Shown: piece by piece, positions 52,977-62,002 of the stretch | Position numbering within the stretch: the stretch's first letter is position 1 | Layout: each line of letters starts with the position of its first letter | Assembly (NCBI RefSeq): GCF_000514775.1 | Contig: NZ_AZWO01000005.1 | Coordinates: 124,001-188,000 of the forward strand | DNA length: 64,000 nt | Direction of reading: 5' to 3' | Source: Salinispora pacifica CNR114 | Lineage (GTDB): Bacteria; Actinomycetota; Actinomycetes; Mycobacteriales; Micromonosporaceae | Notes under the pieces: generated by a model | What the model saw: only the letters and a program-made list of their open reading frames with translations | Told to the model about the DNA's origin: nothing | The model's database searches: none | Program-made: the position numbers and the translations under genes

Positions 52977-54056
52977 ATGGCTTTGCACGTGCGTGGTGTG
53001 CTCCTGCCCGAGGACGAGGTCCGAGACATCTGGCTGGTCGGTGACCGGGTGACCCTCGAGCCGGTGGCCGGCGCGGAGACCATCGCCGACGGTGGCTTCC
53101 TGCTCCCCGGTTTGACCGACGCGCACTGCCACATCGGCATCGCCCGGGGCGGGACGCCGATCACCTCGCTCGACCAGGCCCGCGAGCTGGCCGAGGTCAA
53201 CCGGGATGCCGGGGTGCTCGCCATCCGGGACGCCGGCTCCCCGTACCCGTATCCGGAGCTCGACGACGCCCCAGACCTGCCGCGGCTGGCCCGGGCCGGC
53301 CGGCATGTCGCCCCACCGAAGCGCTACCTGCGCGGGGTCGGGGTGGAGGTCGGCGCGGCAGAGGTGGCCGCGACCGTCACCGCGCAGGCCGACGCCGGCA
53401 ACGGGTGGGTCAAGCTGGTCGGCGACTGGATCGATCGTGGTGTCGGCGATCTCGCCCCGGCCTGGGACGCGGAGACCATGACCGCCGCGGTTCGGGCCGC
53501 CCACGCCGCGGGGGCTCGCGCCGCGGTGCACACCTTCTCCGAGTCCGCCGTGGAGATCATGGTGCGGGCCGGGGTCGACTCGGTGGAACACGGCACCGGC
53601 CTGAGCCTGGATCTGATCGACGTGATGGCCCGGCAGGGCACCGCGCTGGTACCCACCATGATCAACATACGTACCTTCGGCGGCATCGCGGACCAGGCGC
53701 GGGCGAAGTTCCCCAGCTACGCCGACCACATGCTCGCCCTGCGAGACCGCTTCCCCGAGGTGGTCCGCGCCGCCCACCAGGCCGGCGTGCCGATCTACGT
53801 GGGCACGGACGCCGGCGGTGGCATCGCACACGGTCTGGCCGCCGAGGAGATGCTGCTGCTGCACGAGGAGGCCGGGATCCCCGCCGAGGCCGTCCTCGCC
53901 GCCGCCTCCTGGCGGGCCCGCGAGTGGCTCGGCTTCCCCGGCCTGGTCGAGGGGGGCCTGGCCGATCTGGTCGTCTACCCGCAGGATCCGCGGCGGGACC
54001 TCCGCGTCGTCCGGGCCCCCGACCGGGTCGTCCTCCGCGGCCGGGTCCTGCGCTGA
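52977..54056 (+). CDS. amidohydrolase family protein
   Basis: 359 residues. Binuclear-metal TIM-barrel hydrolase: GGFLLPGLTDAHCHIGIARG gives the HxH pair, AAVHTFSESAVEIMVRAG and VEHGTGL two further ligand histidines, and YVGTDAGGGIAHG the final Asp. The family includes imidazolonepropionase- and prolidase-like enzymes; substrate unknown. The same kind of gene (Rv2915c) follows ffh in mycobacteria, so this is the orthologous slot. Confidence 0.9.
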   Translation: MALHVRGVLLPEDEVRDIWLVGDRVTLEPVAGAETIADGGFLLPGLTDAHCHIGIARGGTPITSLDQARELAEVNRDAGVLAIRDAGSPYPYPELDDAPDLPRLARAGRHVAPPKRYLRGVGVEVGAAEVAATVTAQADAGNGWVKLVGDWIDRGVGDLAPAWDAETMTAAVRAAHAAGARAAVHTFSESAVEIMVRAGVDSVEHGTGLSLDLIDVMARQGTALVPTMINIRTFGGIADQARAKFPSYADHMLALRDRFPEVVRAAHQAGVPIYVGTDAGGGIAHGLAAEEMLLLHEEAGIPAEAVLAAASWRAREWLGFPGLVEGGLADLVVYPQDPRRDLRVVRAPDRVVLRGRVLR

Positions 54057-54125
54057 TCCACCGGGGCGGGTCAGCGGTCCGGGGTGGAGCGACCGCCCGC
54101 CGGCGGCGACCGCTCCGGCGGCACA

Positions 54126-54139
54126 TAGGATGTGCGGTC
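54126..54139 (+). promoter_or_regulatory. -10 element TAGGAT for leaderless proS
   Basis: TAGGAT at 54126-54131, eight bases, then the proS ATG at 54140. Confidence 0.5.
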
Positions 54140-55546
54140 ATGGCGCGCGTGCTCACTCCCCGTGCGGAGGACTTCCCCCGCTGGTACCAGGACCTGATCG
54201 CCAAGGCGAAGCTGGCCGACAACGGCCCGGTCCGGGGGACCATGGTGATCCGACCAGCTGGCTACGCCATCTGGGAGCGGATGCAGGCCGAGATGGACAA
54301 CCGGATCAAGGCTGCCGGCGCGGAGAACGCGTACTTCCCGCTCTTCATCCCGGAGGGCCACCTCAAACGCGAGGCCGAGCACGTCGAGGGCTTCTCGCCG
54401 GAGCTGGCGGTGGTCACCCACGGTGGCGGCAAGCAGCTCGCCGAGCCGGTCGTGGTCCGTCCGACCAGCGAGACCGTCATCGGCGAGTTCATGGCCAAGT
54501 GGGTCGACTCGTACCGGGACCTGCCGTTGCTGCTCAACCAGTGGGCGAACGTGGTCCGCTGGGAGCTACGCCCCCGCATCTTCCTGCGGACCAGCGAGTT
54601 CCTCTGGCAGGAGGGGCACACCGCGCACACGACCCGCGAGGACGCCCGCGCCTACGCGCGGCGGATTCTGCACGAGGCGTACGAGGACCTGCTGGTCAAC
54701 GTCCTCGCCATCCCGGTGCAGGTGGGTCTCAAGACCGCCCGGGAGCGGTTCGCCGGTGCGACCGCCACCTACACCCTCGAGGGCATGATGGGCGACGGCA
54801 AGGCGCTCCAGCTGGGCACCAGCCACGAGCTGGGGCAGAACTTCGGCCGCGCCTTCGACATCAGCTACACCTCGGCCGAGGGGGGACGGGAGTACGCCTG
54901 GACCACCTCGTGGGGCACCTCCACCCGGATGCTGGGTGGCCTGATCATGTGCCACGGCGACGACAACGGCCTGCGGGTGCCGCCGAAGCTCGCGCCGGTC
55001 CAGGCGTACGTCATGGTCGTCAAGGACGGCGAGGGGGTCGGCGAGGCCGCGACACGGCTGCACGACGCGCTGCGGGATGCCGGTGTCCGGGTCGCCCTCG
55101 ACGACCGGACCGACACCCCCTTCGGGCGTCGCGCGGTCGACGCGGAGTTGCGCGGCTACCCGATCCGCGTCGAGATCGGCCCCCGCGACCTGGCGGCGGG
55201 GAACGCGGTCGTGGTTCGGCGGACGGACGGCTCGAAGTCCCCGGTTCCGGTGGCCGACGTGGTCGGCGTGGTGCGCGCGGCGCTCGACGCCGACCAGCAG
55301 GCGCTGCACGACCAGGCGCTCGCCAGTCGGCAGGCGCGGACCCACGAGGTGGGGACGCTCGCCGAGGCGATCGAGGCGGCGGCGACGGGCTGGGCCCGGG
55401 TGCCGTGGTCGGTGGTCGGCACTAAGGGCGAGGTGGAGGCGAACGCCCAGGGTGTCACCGTGCGATGCCTGATCCGGGCAGATGGCTCGGTGCCCGACAA
55501 CGAGGACGAGCCGGACCTGGTCGCCATTCTGTCCCGGGCCTACTGA
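54140..55546 (+). CDS. proS: prolyl-tRNA synthetase, short (eukaryote-like) type
   Basis: 468 residues from the ATG at 54140; the open frame continues far upstream but without similarity. Class II motifs are FIPEGHLKREAEHVEGFSPEL, VVRPTSETVIGEFMAKW, and motif 2 FLWQEGHTAH; C-terminal part GTLAEAIEAAATGWARVPW fits type 3 ProRS with its zinc-like C-terminal extension. It lacks the INS editing insertion seen in the bacterial type of about 570 residues. Charges proline to tRNA. Confidence 0.95.
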   Translation: MARVLTPRAEDFPRWYQDLIAKAKLADNGPVRGTMVIRPAGYAIWERMQAEMDNRIKAAGAENAYFPLFIPEGHLKREAEHVEGFSPELAVVTHGGGKQLAEPVVVRPTSETVIGEFMAKWVDSYRDLPLLLNQWANVVRWELRPRIFLRTSEFLWQEGHTAHTTREDARAYARRILHEAYEDLLVNVLAIPVQVGLKTARERFAGATATYTLEGMMGDGKALQLGTSHELGQNFGRAFDISYTSAEGGREYAWTTSWGTSTRMLGGLIMCHGDDNGLRVPPKLAPVQAYVMVVKDGEGVGEAATRLHDALRDAGVRVALDDRTDTPFGRRAVDAELRGYPIRVEIGPRDLAAGNAVVVRRTDGSKSPVPVADVVGVVRAALDADQQALHDQALASRQARTHEVGTLAEAIEAAATGWARVPWSVVGTKGEVEANAQGVTVRCLIRADGSVPDNEDEPDLVAILSRAY

Positions 55547-55557
55547 GCTGCGTCCAC

Positions 55558-55627
55558 GCCCGAGCCCGGTACGGCCGTCGAGCCGGTCCGACCGGTCCGA
55601 CCCAAGCTGGCCCGACCGGGCTCGGGC
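55558..55627 (+). other. long-arm inverted repeat after proS
   Basis: A perfect 13-base inverted repeat GCCCGAGCCCGGT (55558-55570) / ACCGGGCTCGGGC (55615-55627) encloses 44 bases that contain two ACCGGTCC units. Possible proS terminator or cruciform. Confidence 0.45.
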
Positions 55628-55673
55628 GCCCTTGTGGGGCAGCTCGACAGCGAGTGGAGCGAACCGGGTCCCC

Positions 55674-55727
55674 GGCGTTGCGACCGGTCGTCGGTTGGGT
55701 GGGCTTGGCGTTCCGACCGGTCGTCGG
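55674..55727 (+). promoter_or_regulatory. direct-repeat operator candidate upstream of DUF402 gene
   Basis: A 21-base unit occurs at 55674-55694 and 55707-55727, differing at one position; each has the palindromic core CGACCGGTCG. The second copy covers the -35 region of the promoter at 55735-55740, so a bound regulator could block or assist it. Confidence 0.5.
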
Positions 55728-55734
55728 CGGGCGG

Positions 55735-55747
55735 TAGGGTCGGCCAG
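55735..55747 (+). promoter_or_regulatory. -10 element TAGGGT for leaderless DUF402 gene
   Basis: TAGGGT at 55735-55740, seven bases, then the GTG at 55748. Confidence 0.55.
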
Positions 55748-56395
55748 GTGAGATTCGAGCCTGGGCGGTTGGTGGTGCACCGCAATGTGCGGCGGGGGCA
55801 GATCGGCTGGGTTCGTCCGGCGCGCGTGGTCAGCGATGACCACCGGGGGCTGCTGCTCTGGATCCCCCGGGGCTCCGAGGTGGCCAGCGAGACCACCGAC
55901 GCCGGAGTCGGGATGCGGGCGATCCCGTTCGCCGAGTGGATCGTCTCCGCGCACCGGCTGACGCGCACGCGGTGGCAGGGGCCACCCCTGCTGAAGTTCC
56001 TGCCGGTCGGGGCCGCGCACTCGGTCTGGTTCTTCCGGGACGAGCAAGGGCATTTCGCCCATTGGTACGTCAACCTCGAGGAACATGGTGTGCGCTGGGC
56101 CGACGGTGGACTCGCCGGCGTTGACGTGGTGGACCAGGACCTTGACGTGCTGATCCACGCGGACCGCCGCTGGGCGTGGAAGGACGAGGACGAGTTCGCC
56201 GAGCGGCTCGACTTTCCGGCGCACTACTGGGTGCCCGACCCGGACGCCGTCTGGGCCGAGGGAAAGCGGGTGATCGGCCGGGCCGAGGCGGGTGAGTTCC
56301 CGTTCGATGGCACCTGGTGTGACTTCGTGCCGCCGGCCGAGTGGGCAGCCCCGCTGGACCTGCCGCCCGGGTGGGATCGGCCGCCGGCGCGCTGA
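55748..56395 (+). CDS. DUF402 domain protein
   Basis: 215 residues from the GTG at 55748; the in-frame extension to 55634 is Ser/Arg-rich and not family-like. Begins [21 protein letters not shown]; the DUF402 core includes [21 protein letters not shown] (the W-Y-V-N motif), [26 protein letters not shown] and [17 protein letters not shown]402/FomD proteins hydrolyse nucleoside mono- or diphosphate conjugates with a metal held by acidic residues. Lies alone between proS and rpsP. Confidence 0.85.
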   Translation: MRFEPGRLVVHRNVRRGQIGWVRPARVVSDDHRGLLLWIPRGSEVASETTDAGVGMRAIPFAEWIVSAHRLTRTRWQGPPLLKFLPVGAAHSVWFFRDEQGHFAHWYVNLEEHGVRWADGGLAGVDVVDQDLDVLIHADRRWAWKDEDEFAERLDFPAHYWVPDPDAVWAEGKRVIGRAEAGEFPFDGTWCDFVPPAEWAAPLDLPPGWDRPPAR

Positions 56396-56718
56396 CGGCG
56401 CCCACCGGGCTGCCGGAACCGATGCTGCCCACCCGGCTGCCCGATACCGACTGCCGTGAGCGTGGCGGCCTACCCCGACCGAACCCGTGTGCTCTTCGTC
56501 ATAGGCGAATGGTGCGCCGGGGCCGGTCCGATGTGAGGCTTCTCGGTCCGATCTGGCAGAATGGCTGGCTGGTATCCGACGTGGGTCCGGCGCCCTCTAC
56601 CCGGGCACCACGTCAGTCCACCCGAGCAACCTCCGGCCCAACCCCACTGTGCCGGAGAGCGCGCTCAACCGTGCACCGCCCGTCCAGAGGCGGTGGAAAC
56701 AACAGGAGCGAAAACACT
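56396..56718 (+). other. intergenic region upstream of rpsP
   Basis: 323 bases without a gene. CAGAAT at 56557-56562 could be the -10 of the ribosomal operon, but no good -35 stands 16-19 bases upstream. Just before rpsP is an ordinary ACAGGAG Shine-Dalgarno. No riboswitch or leader motif was recognised. Confidence 0.4.
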
Positions 56719-57183
56719 GTGGCCGTAAAGATCCGGCTCCTGCGGATGGGCAAGATCCGCAACCCGCAGTACCGCATCGTCATCGCCGATTCGCGCACCA
56801 AGCGTGACGGCCGGGCGATCGAGTTCGTCGGGATCTACCAGCCGAAGCATGACCCTTCGGTGATCGAGGTCAAGTCGGACCGGGTGCAGTACTGGCTCTC
56901 CGTGGGCGCGCAGCCGAGCGAGGCGGTGCAGCGCCTGCTGGAGAAGACCGGCGACTGGCAGAAGTTCAAGGGCCTGCCGGCCCCCGAGCCGCTGAAGGTC
57001 GCCCCCGAGCGGGTCGACCGCAAGGCGGCGTACGAGGCTGAGGCGAAGGCCGCCGCTGGTCTGGCGGAGGCTCCGACCAAGCCGGCGAAGAAGGCCGCCA
57101 AGGCCGAGGCGGCGCCGAAGACCGACGAGGCGGCGCCGAAGACCGAGGAGCAGGCCGGTGCGGGCTCCGGCGAGCAGGGCTGA
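56719..57183 (+). CDS. rpsP: 30S ribosomal protein S16
   Basis: 154 residues from the GTG at 56719 ([19 protein letters not shown]). The conserved core is residues 1-90 ([35 protein letters not shown]). The remaining 60 or so residues are an Ala/Lys/Glu-rich tail ([14 protein letters not shown]) common in actinobacterial S16. Starts the rpsP-khpA-rimM-trmD-rplS set. Confidence 0.95.
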   Translation: MAVKIRLLRMGKIRNPQYRIVIADSRTKRDGRAIEFVGIYQPKHDPSVIEVKSDRVQYWLSVGAQPSEAVQRLLEKTGDWQKFKGLPAPEPLKVAPERVDRKAAYEAEAKAAAGLAEAPTKPAKKAAKAEAAPKTDEAAPKTEEQAGAGSGEQG

Positions 57184-57184
57184 C

Positions 57185-57418
57185 GTGGCACTGCGTCCGG
57201 CGCTGGAGCATCTGGTCAAGGGCATCGTCGACAACCCCGACGATGTCCGCGTCCGGCTGGTCGACTCCCGGCGGGGCAAGCGGCTCGAAGTCCGCGTGCA
57301 CCCGGAGGACCTCGGCACGGTGATCGGGCGGTCCGGGCGGACCGCCAAGGCGCTGCGCCAGGTCATCGGTTCCATCGGTGGACGCGGCGTACGCGTCGAC
57401 ATCGTCGACTCGTACTGA
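57185..57418 (+). CDS. khpA: KH-domain RNA-binding protein KhpA
   Basis: 77 residues from the GTG at 57185, one base after the rpsP stop. A single type II KH domain: LRPALEHLVKGIVDNPDDVRV and the GxxG loop in VIGRSGRTAKALRQVIG. Acts with KhpB in RNA binding and cell-wall/division control in other bacteria. Its stop overlaps the rimM ATG (TGATG). Confidence 0.93.
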   Translation: MALRPALEHLVKGIVDNPDDVRVRLVDSRRGKRLEVRVHPEDLGTVIGRSGRTAKALRQVIGSIGGRGVRVDIVDSY

Positions 57419-57975
57419 TGCTTGTCGTCGGCAGGATCGGCAAACCGCACGGGATCCGCGGTGAGGTGACCGTGGAGGTGCGGACCGACGAACCTGAGAC
57501 GCGGTTCGCCCCGGGCTCGGTGCTGCGCACCGAGCCCGGGGCGAACCTACCCGGGGCGAGCGTGCCCGCCCACCCCGAGGCGTACCGGGTGCCGGGTGAA
57601 CTGACCGTCGAGGCGGCGCGGTGGCATCAGGGGCGGGTGTTGCTGGTGGCGTTCGAGGGTGTGCTCGACCGCAACGTCGCCGAGGCGCTCCGCGGCACCC
57701 TGGTCGGCGTGGACCTCGCTGACGTGGCTCCGCCGACGGACCCGGAGGAGTTCCACGACCAGCAACTGGTCGGCCTGGCCGTGGTCACCCCGGCTGGGGA
57801 ACGGCTGGGTGAGGTCGCCCGGATCGACCACGCCCCCGCCGCGGACCTGCTGGTGCTGCGCCGTTCCGGCCGTCGGGACGTGTTGATCCCGTTCGTCCGG
57901 GCGATCGTCCCCGAGGTTGATCTCGCCGGCGGTCGGGTGGTCGTGGATCCGCCCGGCGGCCTGCTTGACCTCTGA
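57418..57975 (+). CDS. rimM: 16S rRNA processing protein RimM
   Basis: 185 residues. Helps 30S maturation and binds S19. N-terminal [25 protein letters not shown] is diagnostic, and the PRC-barrel C-domain includes [20 protein letters not shown] and [28 protein letters not shown]. Standard length, coupled to khpA. Confidence 0.95.
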   Translation: MLVVGRIGKPHGIRGEVTVEVRTDEPETRFAPGSVLRTEPGANLPGASVPAHPEAYRVPGELTVEAARWHQGRVLLVAFEGVLDRNVAEALRGTLVGVDLADVAPPTDPEEFHDQQLVGLAVVTPAGERLGEVARIDHAPAADLLVLRRSGRRDVLIPFVRAIVPEVDLAGGRVVVDPPGGLLDL

Positions 57976-58052
57976 CCCCGGCGGTCAGCGCTACCCCGGG
58001 CGGTATCCGGTGGCCCGGCCGTCCGGCCCGCACAGCTGTTGGAGCCCCCGCA

Positions 58053-58826
58053 ATGCGTGTAGACGTCGTGTCGATCTTCCCGGAGTACTTCGCTCCGCTG
58101 GACCTGTCGCTGATCGGCAGGGCCCGGGCCGGTGGCGCCCTCCAGTTGGCGGTGCACGACCTCCGTACCTGGACCCACGACGTGCACCGCACGGTCGACG
58201 ACACGCCGTACGGTGGGGGGCCGGGGATGGTGATGCGGCCGGAGCCGTGGGGGGAGGCGCTGGACGCGCTCGCCCCGCCGGGAGGTAACCCGCCCCGGCT
58301 GCTGGTGCCCACGCCGGCCGGTGTTCCGTTCACCCAGGCACTGGCCCACGAACTGGCCGCCGAGCCGCACCTCCTCTTCGCCTGTGGCCGGTATGAGGGG
58401 ATCGACCAGCGGGTGCTCGAGCACGCCGCGAGCCGGATGCCGGTCACCGAGGTTTCCCTCGGTGACTATGTGCTCTTCGGCGGTGAGGTGGCGGTGCTGG
58501 TGATCCTGGAGGCGGTGACCCGGCTGCTACCCGGGGTGCTCGGCAACGTTGGCTCGCTGGATGACGAGTCGCACGCCCATGGGTTGCTGGAGGCGCCGAT
58601 GTACACCAAGCCGGCTGCCTGGCGGGGTCAGGAGGTGCCGGCGGTGCTTCGCTCGGGGGACCACGGGAAGATCGCCCGTTGGCGCCGGGACGAGGCCCTG
58701 GCGCGGACGGTCGTCCGGCGGCCCGACATGATCGCCGCGCTGGCTCCGGAGTGCCTGGACCCGCAGGACCGGGCGATGCTGGAGCGGGCCGGGTTTCCGA
58801 CCGCCCCCGGGGGTGTGGCAAAATAG
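58053..58826 (+). CDS. trmD: tRNA (guanine-N1-)-methyltransferase TrmD
   Basis: 257 residues. Makes m1G37 in t[23 protein letters not shown] begins the SPOUT fold; the trefoil knot is in [11 protein letters not shown] and [21 protein letters not shown], and [20 protein letters not shown] carries the catalytic Asp region and the SAM loop. Length standard. Separated from rimM by 77 bases. Confidence 0.96.
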   Translation: MRVDVVSIFPEYFAPLDLSLIGRARAGGALQLAVHDLRTWTHDVHRTVDDTPYGGGPGMVMRPEPWGEALDALAPPGGNPPRLLVPTPAGVPFTQALAHELAAEPHLLFACGRYEGIDQRVLEHAASRMPVTEVSLGDYVLFGGEVAVLVILEAVTRLLPGVLGNVGSLDDESHAHGLLEAPMYTKPAAWRGQEVPAVLRSGDHGKIARWRRDEALARTVVRRPDMIAALAPECLDPQDRAMLERAGFPTAPGGVAK

Positions 58827-58970
58827 GGGGTTGCCGCAGTCGACCGCGCCCGCGGGTGGCTGCGAGGACCCTCGACCGGGGTCGGCGAGTGCCGGCGGCC
58901 ACCCGGGGGTCAGAATCACCCATTCGCGCATCGACTGACGATGCGCCGTGAGCCTCGCGAGGACGCAGCG

Positions 58971-59327
58971 ATGAACATCCTGGACGCGCTTGACGCCCAG
59001 TCGAAGCGGACCGACGTTCCCGATTTCCGCGCCGGTGACACCGTCAAGGTGCACGCACGGGTCGTCGAGGGAAACCGGTCCCGGGTCCAGATCTTCCAGG
59101 GCGTCGTCATCCGTCGTCAGGGTGACGGTCTGCGGGAGACCTTCCTGGTCCGCAAGATCAGCTTTGGGGTGGGGGTCGAGCGCACCTACCCGATCAACAG
59201 CCCGGCCATCGACCGCATCGAGGTCGTGACCCGCGGTGATGTCCGGAGGGCCAAGCTCTACTACCTCCGCGAGCTGCGCGGCAAGAAGGCCAAGATCAAG
59301 GAGAAGCGGGAGAAGCAGCCGAGCTGA
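58971..59327 (+). CDS. rplS: 50S ribosomal protein L19
   Basis: 118 residues from the ATG at 58971; an upstream in-frame start at 58941 gives a non-conserved extension. Begins [20 protein letters not shown]. Conserved motifs are [21 protein letters not shown] and [18 protein letters not shown]. Separated from trmD by about 140 bases that may hold its own promoter or a leader structure. Confidence 0.95.
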   Translation: MNILDALDAQSKRTDVPDFRAGDTVKVHARVVEGNRSRVQIFQGVVIRRQGDGLRETFLVRKISFGVGVERTYPINSPAIDRIEVVTRGDVRRAKLYYLRELRGKKAKIKEKREKQPS

Positions 59328-59439
59328 ATCGTGCTGCACCACCCGTCCTGAGCTGCACGTATGGTGTACGAACCGGAGGGCACCACCCGGGACGTAGCAG
59401 CGCAGCCGGATGCCCCCGCCCAGCGGCGGGGCAGGTGTC

Positions 59440-59482
59440 CACTGCCGCCCGGAGGCCTCGACCAGGCCCCCGGGCGGCAGTG
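59440..59482 (+). terminator. terminator between rplS and lepB1
   Basis: CACTGCCGCCCGG (59440-59452) pairs perfectly with CCGGGCGGCAGTG (59470-59482) around a smaller inner hairpin, followed by TCGTTTCG. A smaller GC hairpin (CCCCGCC/GGCGGGG) precedes it at about 59414-59431. Confidence 0.68.
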
Positions 59483-59508
59483 TCGTTTCGGCGGACCGGG
59501 GAGGCGTG

Positions 59509-60378
59509 GTGCAGACGCGCGATGAGGACGGCACGGTCGATCCACGCCGTCGTCGGGCCCGGCGACGCCGCCGCCCGTTGCCGCTCTGGCAGGAGCTGCC
59601 GCTGCTGCTGACGGTCACCTTCTGCCTCGCGGTGCTGATCCGGACCTTCCTGCTTCAGGTGTTCTACATCCCATCCGGCTCGATGACCGAGACGCTGCTC
59701 GTCGGGGACCGGGTGCTGGTCAACAAGGTCGTCTACGACGTACGGGACCCGGTGCGGGGCGAGGTGGTGGTATTCCACGGCACCGAACGGTGGGCCGACC
59801 AACTCGACGGGGAGCCCGACCCCGGATTCCTGCGCCGGCTCACCGCCACCTTCGCTGATCTGGTGGGCGTCGGCGGCCCCGGCGAGCAGGACTTCATCAA
59901 GCGGGTGATCGGGCTGCCGGGCGACCGGGTGAGCTGCTGCGACGAGCAGGGGCGAGTGCTCGTCAACGGCGTCGCCATCGACGAGCCGTACGTGTGGCGC
60001 GACTCGCCGCTGGACCTCCCGCCGAATCCGGGGGAGTGCCGTGCGCGGCGCTTCGACGAGGTGATCGTCCCACCCGGGCAGCTCTTCGTGCTGGGTGACA
60101 ACCGGTTGGTCTCCCAGGACGCCCGGTGTCAGGGCCCGGTGCCGATTGACAATGTGGTCGGACGGGCGGTCGGCGTGGTGTGGCCGTCGTCGCGGTGGGC
60201 CGCACTCTCCACTCCGGAGGTCTTCGCGAGCGTTCCGGCGTCGGCGGGTTCCCCGATCAGCGAGCCACCGCCGGTTGGGCCGAACCCTGACGGTGGCGCG
60301 TTGCTACTCCTTCCGCTCCCAGCCGCGTGGCTCAGTTCTCGCGCGTTCCGTCCCGTGCCGCCCAGCTTGGCAACGTAG
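59509..60378 (+). CDS. lepB: signal peptidase I (first copy)
   Basis: 289 residues from the GTG at 59509; a GTG at 59506 is an equal alternative. Cleaves signal peptides at the outer membrane face. Arg-rich start, one membrane helix (LPLLLTVTFCLAVLIRTFLL, about 27-46), catalytic serine in YIPSGSMTETLL, catalytic lysine in DFIKRVIGLPGDRV, and VLGDNRLVSQDARCQG. The C-terminal 45 residues are divergent and end with the hydrophobic GALLLLPLPAAWL. Directly followed by a second lepB. Confidence 0.92.
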   Translation: MQTRDEDGTVDPRRRRARRRRRPLPLWQELPLLLTVTFCLAVLIRTFLLQVFYIPSGSMTETLLVGDRVLVNKVVYDVRDPVRGEVVVFHGTERWADQLDGEPDPGFLRRLTATFADLVGVGGPGEQDFIKRVIGLPGDRVSCCDEQGRVLVNGVAIDEPYVWRDSPLDLPPNPGECRARRFDEVIVPPGQLFVLGDNRLVSQDARCQGPVPIDNVVGRAVGVVWPSSRWAALSTPEVFASVPASAGSPISEPPPVGPNPDGGALLLLPLPAAWLSSRAFRPVPPSLAT

Positions 60379-60388
60379 GCTCCATTCC
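60376..60388 (+). promoter_or_regulatory. -10 element TAGGCT formed from the lepB1 stop codon
   Basis: TAGGCT at 60376-60381, seven bases, then the GTG of the second lepB at 60389. The TAG is also the stop codon of the first lepB. Confidence 0.6.
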
Positions 60389-61024
60389 GTGATTGACGAG
60401 CAGACCGACAAGTCCCGCAACTCCTTCTGGAAGGAGCTGCCAATTCTCCTGGGCGTGGCGATTCTGGTCGCGGTGCTGGTACGTGCCTTTGTGCTGCAGA
60501 CCTTCTTCATCCCGTCGCCGTCGATGGAGAACACCCTCCAGATCGACGATCGGGTGCTGGTCAACAAGTTGGTGTACGACTTTCGCTCGCCGAAACGCGG
60601 CGAGGTGGTCGTCTTCAAGGCACCGACCTCCTGGAGCCCGGACGAGGAGGATTTCATCAAGCGGGTCATCGGCATCGGCGGCGACCACGTGGTCTGCTGC
60701 GACGAACAGGGGCGGATCACGATCAACGGGGTCGCCCTGGACGAGCCGTACCTCTACTCCGTCGGCGGCGAGCGGGACCAGCCCGCTGACCAGGACTTTG
60801 ATATCACCGTCCCGCGGGGGCGGCTGTGGGTGATGGGCGACCACCGGTCGGCCTCGGGCGACTCGTTGCAGCACTGGCAGCAGTCGGGGGAGGACGTCCA
60901 CCAGGCGACGGTGCCCGAGGATCGTCTCGTCGGCCGTGCCTTTACGATCTTCTGGCCGCTGGACCGGGCCCGCTGGCTGAGCGTGCCCGAGCAGTACGGC
61001 CCCATTCCCCGGCCCGGAACCTGA
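60389..61024 (+). CDS. lepB: signal peptidase I (second copy)
   Basis: 211 residues from the GTG at 60389; the long upstream extension of this frame is a shadow inside the first lepB. Membrane helix ELPILLGVAILVAVLVRAFVL (about 14-34), catalytic Ser in IPSPSMENTLQ, catalytic Lys in DFIKRVIGIGGDHV, and WVMGDHRSASGDS. Similar to the first copy over the core; tandem signal peptidases are common in actinobacteria. It is probably transcribed from its own leaderless promoter. Confidence 0.94.
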   Translation: MIDEQTDKSRNSFWKELPILLGVAILVAVLVRAFVLQTFFIPSPSMENTLQIDDRVLVNKLVYDFRSPKRGEVVVFKAPTSWSPDEEDFIKRVIGIGGDHVVCCDEQGRITINGVALDEPYLYSVGGERDQPADQDFDITVPRGRLWVMGDHRSASGDSLQHWQQSGEDVHQATVPEDRLVGRAFTIFWPLDRARWLSVPEQYGPIPRPGT

Positions 61025-61070
61025 GCCGGTGAGCCGGGTAGGCCCGGTAGGCGATGGCGAAGCCGTCTGG

Positions 61071-61082
61071 CAGGCTGGGACG
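61071..61082 (+). promoter_or_regulatory. -10 element CAGGCT before a 37-codon ORF
   Basis: CAGGCT at 61071-61076, six bases, then ATG at 61083, repeating the leaderless geometry. Confidence 0.4.
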
Positions 61083-61196
61083 ATGACCGTCGCCCACGCC
61101 CTACGTCGCCCCATCCGGGCGCCGCTCGTCGCCGAGCCCGGCTGCCGCCTGCTCGTCGAGCGGTGGGTGAGCGCGGACAGGGGTGGGCCGTGCTGA
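61083..61196 (+). CDS. 37-codon ORF coupled to rnhB
   Basis: ATG to TGA, 37 residues starting [15 protein letters not shown] and ending ADRGGPC. Its TGA overlaps the rnhB GTG by seven bases, and its ATG stands six bases after a CAGGCT -10. This suggests that it is the first cistron of the rnhB transcript and that rnhB is translated by coupling. No family recognised; it could be a leader without function of its own. Confidence 0.4.
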   Translation: MTVAHALRRPIRAPLVAEPGCRLLVERWVSADRGGPC

Positions 61197-62002
61197 CGCC
61201 GCCGCGTACCGTCGTCCGCCGCGACGGCGGGCTCTACGCGCTGGAGCGTGCCCTGCAACGACGCGGATTTCGGCAGGTGGCCGGCGCGGACGAGGCCGGT
61301 CGGGGTGCCTGCGCCGGTCCGCTGGTGGCCGCCGCCGCCATCCTGCCCCCGGGGCGGCGCGGGGAGATCGACGGACTCGCCGACTCCAAGCTGCTCACCC
61401 CGGCCAGCCGGGAGCGGGTGTACGCGGAGGTTGTCGCCCGGGCGTCGGCGTACGCGGTGGTGGTGATCCCGGCGGCGGAGGTGGACCTGCGCGGACTGCA
61501 CGTGTGCAACCTGGCGGCGATGCGTCGTGCGCTGGCGTCGCTGGCCACCCGGCCGGAGTATGTGCTGACCGACGGCTTCGGGGTGGACGGGCTGGACGTG
61601 CCCGGGTTGGCGGTCTGGAAGGGTGACCGGGTGGCGGCCTGTGTCGCGGCAGCCAGCGTGCTGGCCAAGGTCACCCGAGATCGGATCATGGTGGAGCTGG
61701 ATCTGGAGTTTCCTGGTTACGGGTTCGCGGAGCACAAGGGTTACATCACCGCCGAGCACTCGGCTGCGCTGCGGGAACGCGGGCCGTGCCCGGAACACCG
61801 GTTCTCGTACGTCAATGTCGCCACCGTCTCCGGTCGGCACGGGGCCCCGCCCCGGGCTCGTCGGCCTTTGGTCGCCGCGGCCGACGAGGCGATGGAACGC
61901 GCTGGGGCGGTAGAGGGTACCGTCGGCGTGGCGTTGGGCGACCGACCCTGGGCTGCGGCGTCGGTGGGGAATGATGTGGCCATGGAAGGCGGGATGGGAT
62001 GA
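61190..62002 (+). CDS. rnhB: ribonuclease HII
   Basis: 270 residues from the GTG at 61190. Removes ribonucleotides from DNA and RNA-DNA hybrids. The active-site motif [20 protein letters not shown] supplies the D-E pair, [18 protein letters not shown] follows, YVLTDGFGV has the third Asp and [14 protein letters not shown] the last. C-terminal 50 residues are a less conserved extension. The DUF2469 gene starts inside its stop (ATGA). Confidence 0.94.
   Translation: MLTPPRTVVRRDGGLYALERALQRRGFRQVAGADEAGRGACAGPLVAAAAILPPGRRGEIDGLADSKLLTPASRERVYAEVVARASAYAVVVIPAAEVDLRGLHVCNLAAMRRALASLATRPEYVLTDGFGVDGLDVPGLAVWKGDRVAACVAAASVLAKVTRDRIMVELDLEFPGYGFAEHKGYITAEHSAALRERGPCPEHRFSYVNVATVSGRHGAPPRARRPLVAAADEAMERAGAVEGTVGVALGDRPWAAASVGNDVAMEGGMG

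Noticed and set aside
53405..54139. N-terminal extension of proS into the amidohydrolase gene
   Set aside because: The upstream 245 codons overlap another gene, are Arg/Gly-rich and unrelated to ProRS; the ATG at 54140 gives the standard protein.
58827..58970. Ribosomal-protein leader RNA before rplS
   Set aside because: Some inverted repeats are visible but no known L19 leader consensus could be matched by eye.
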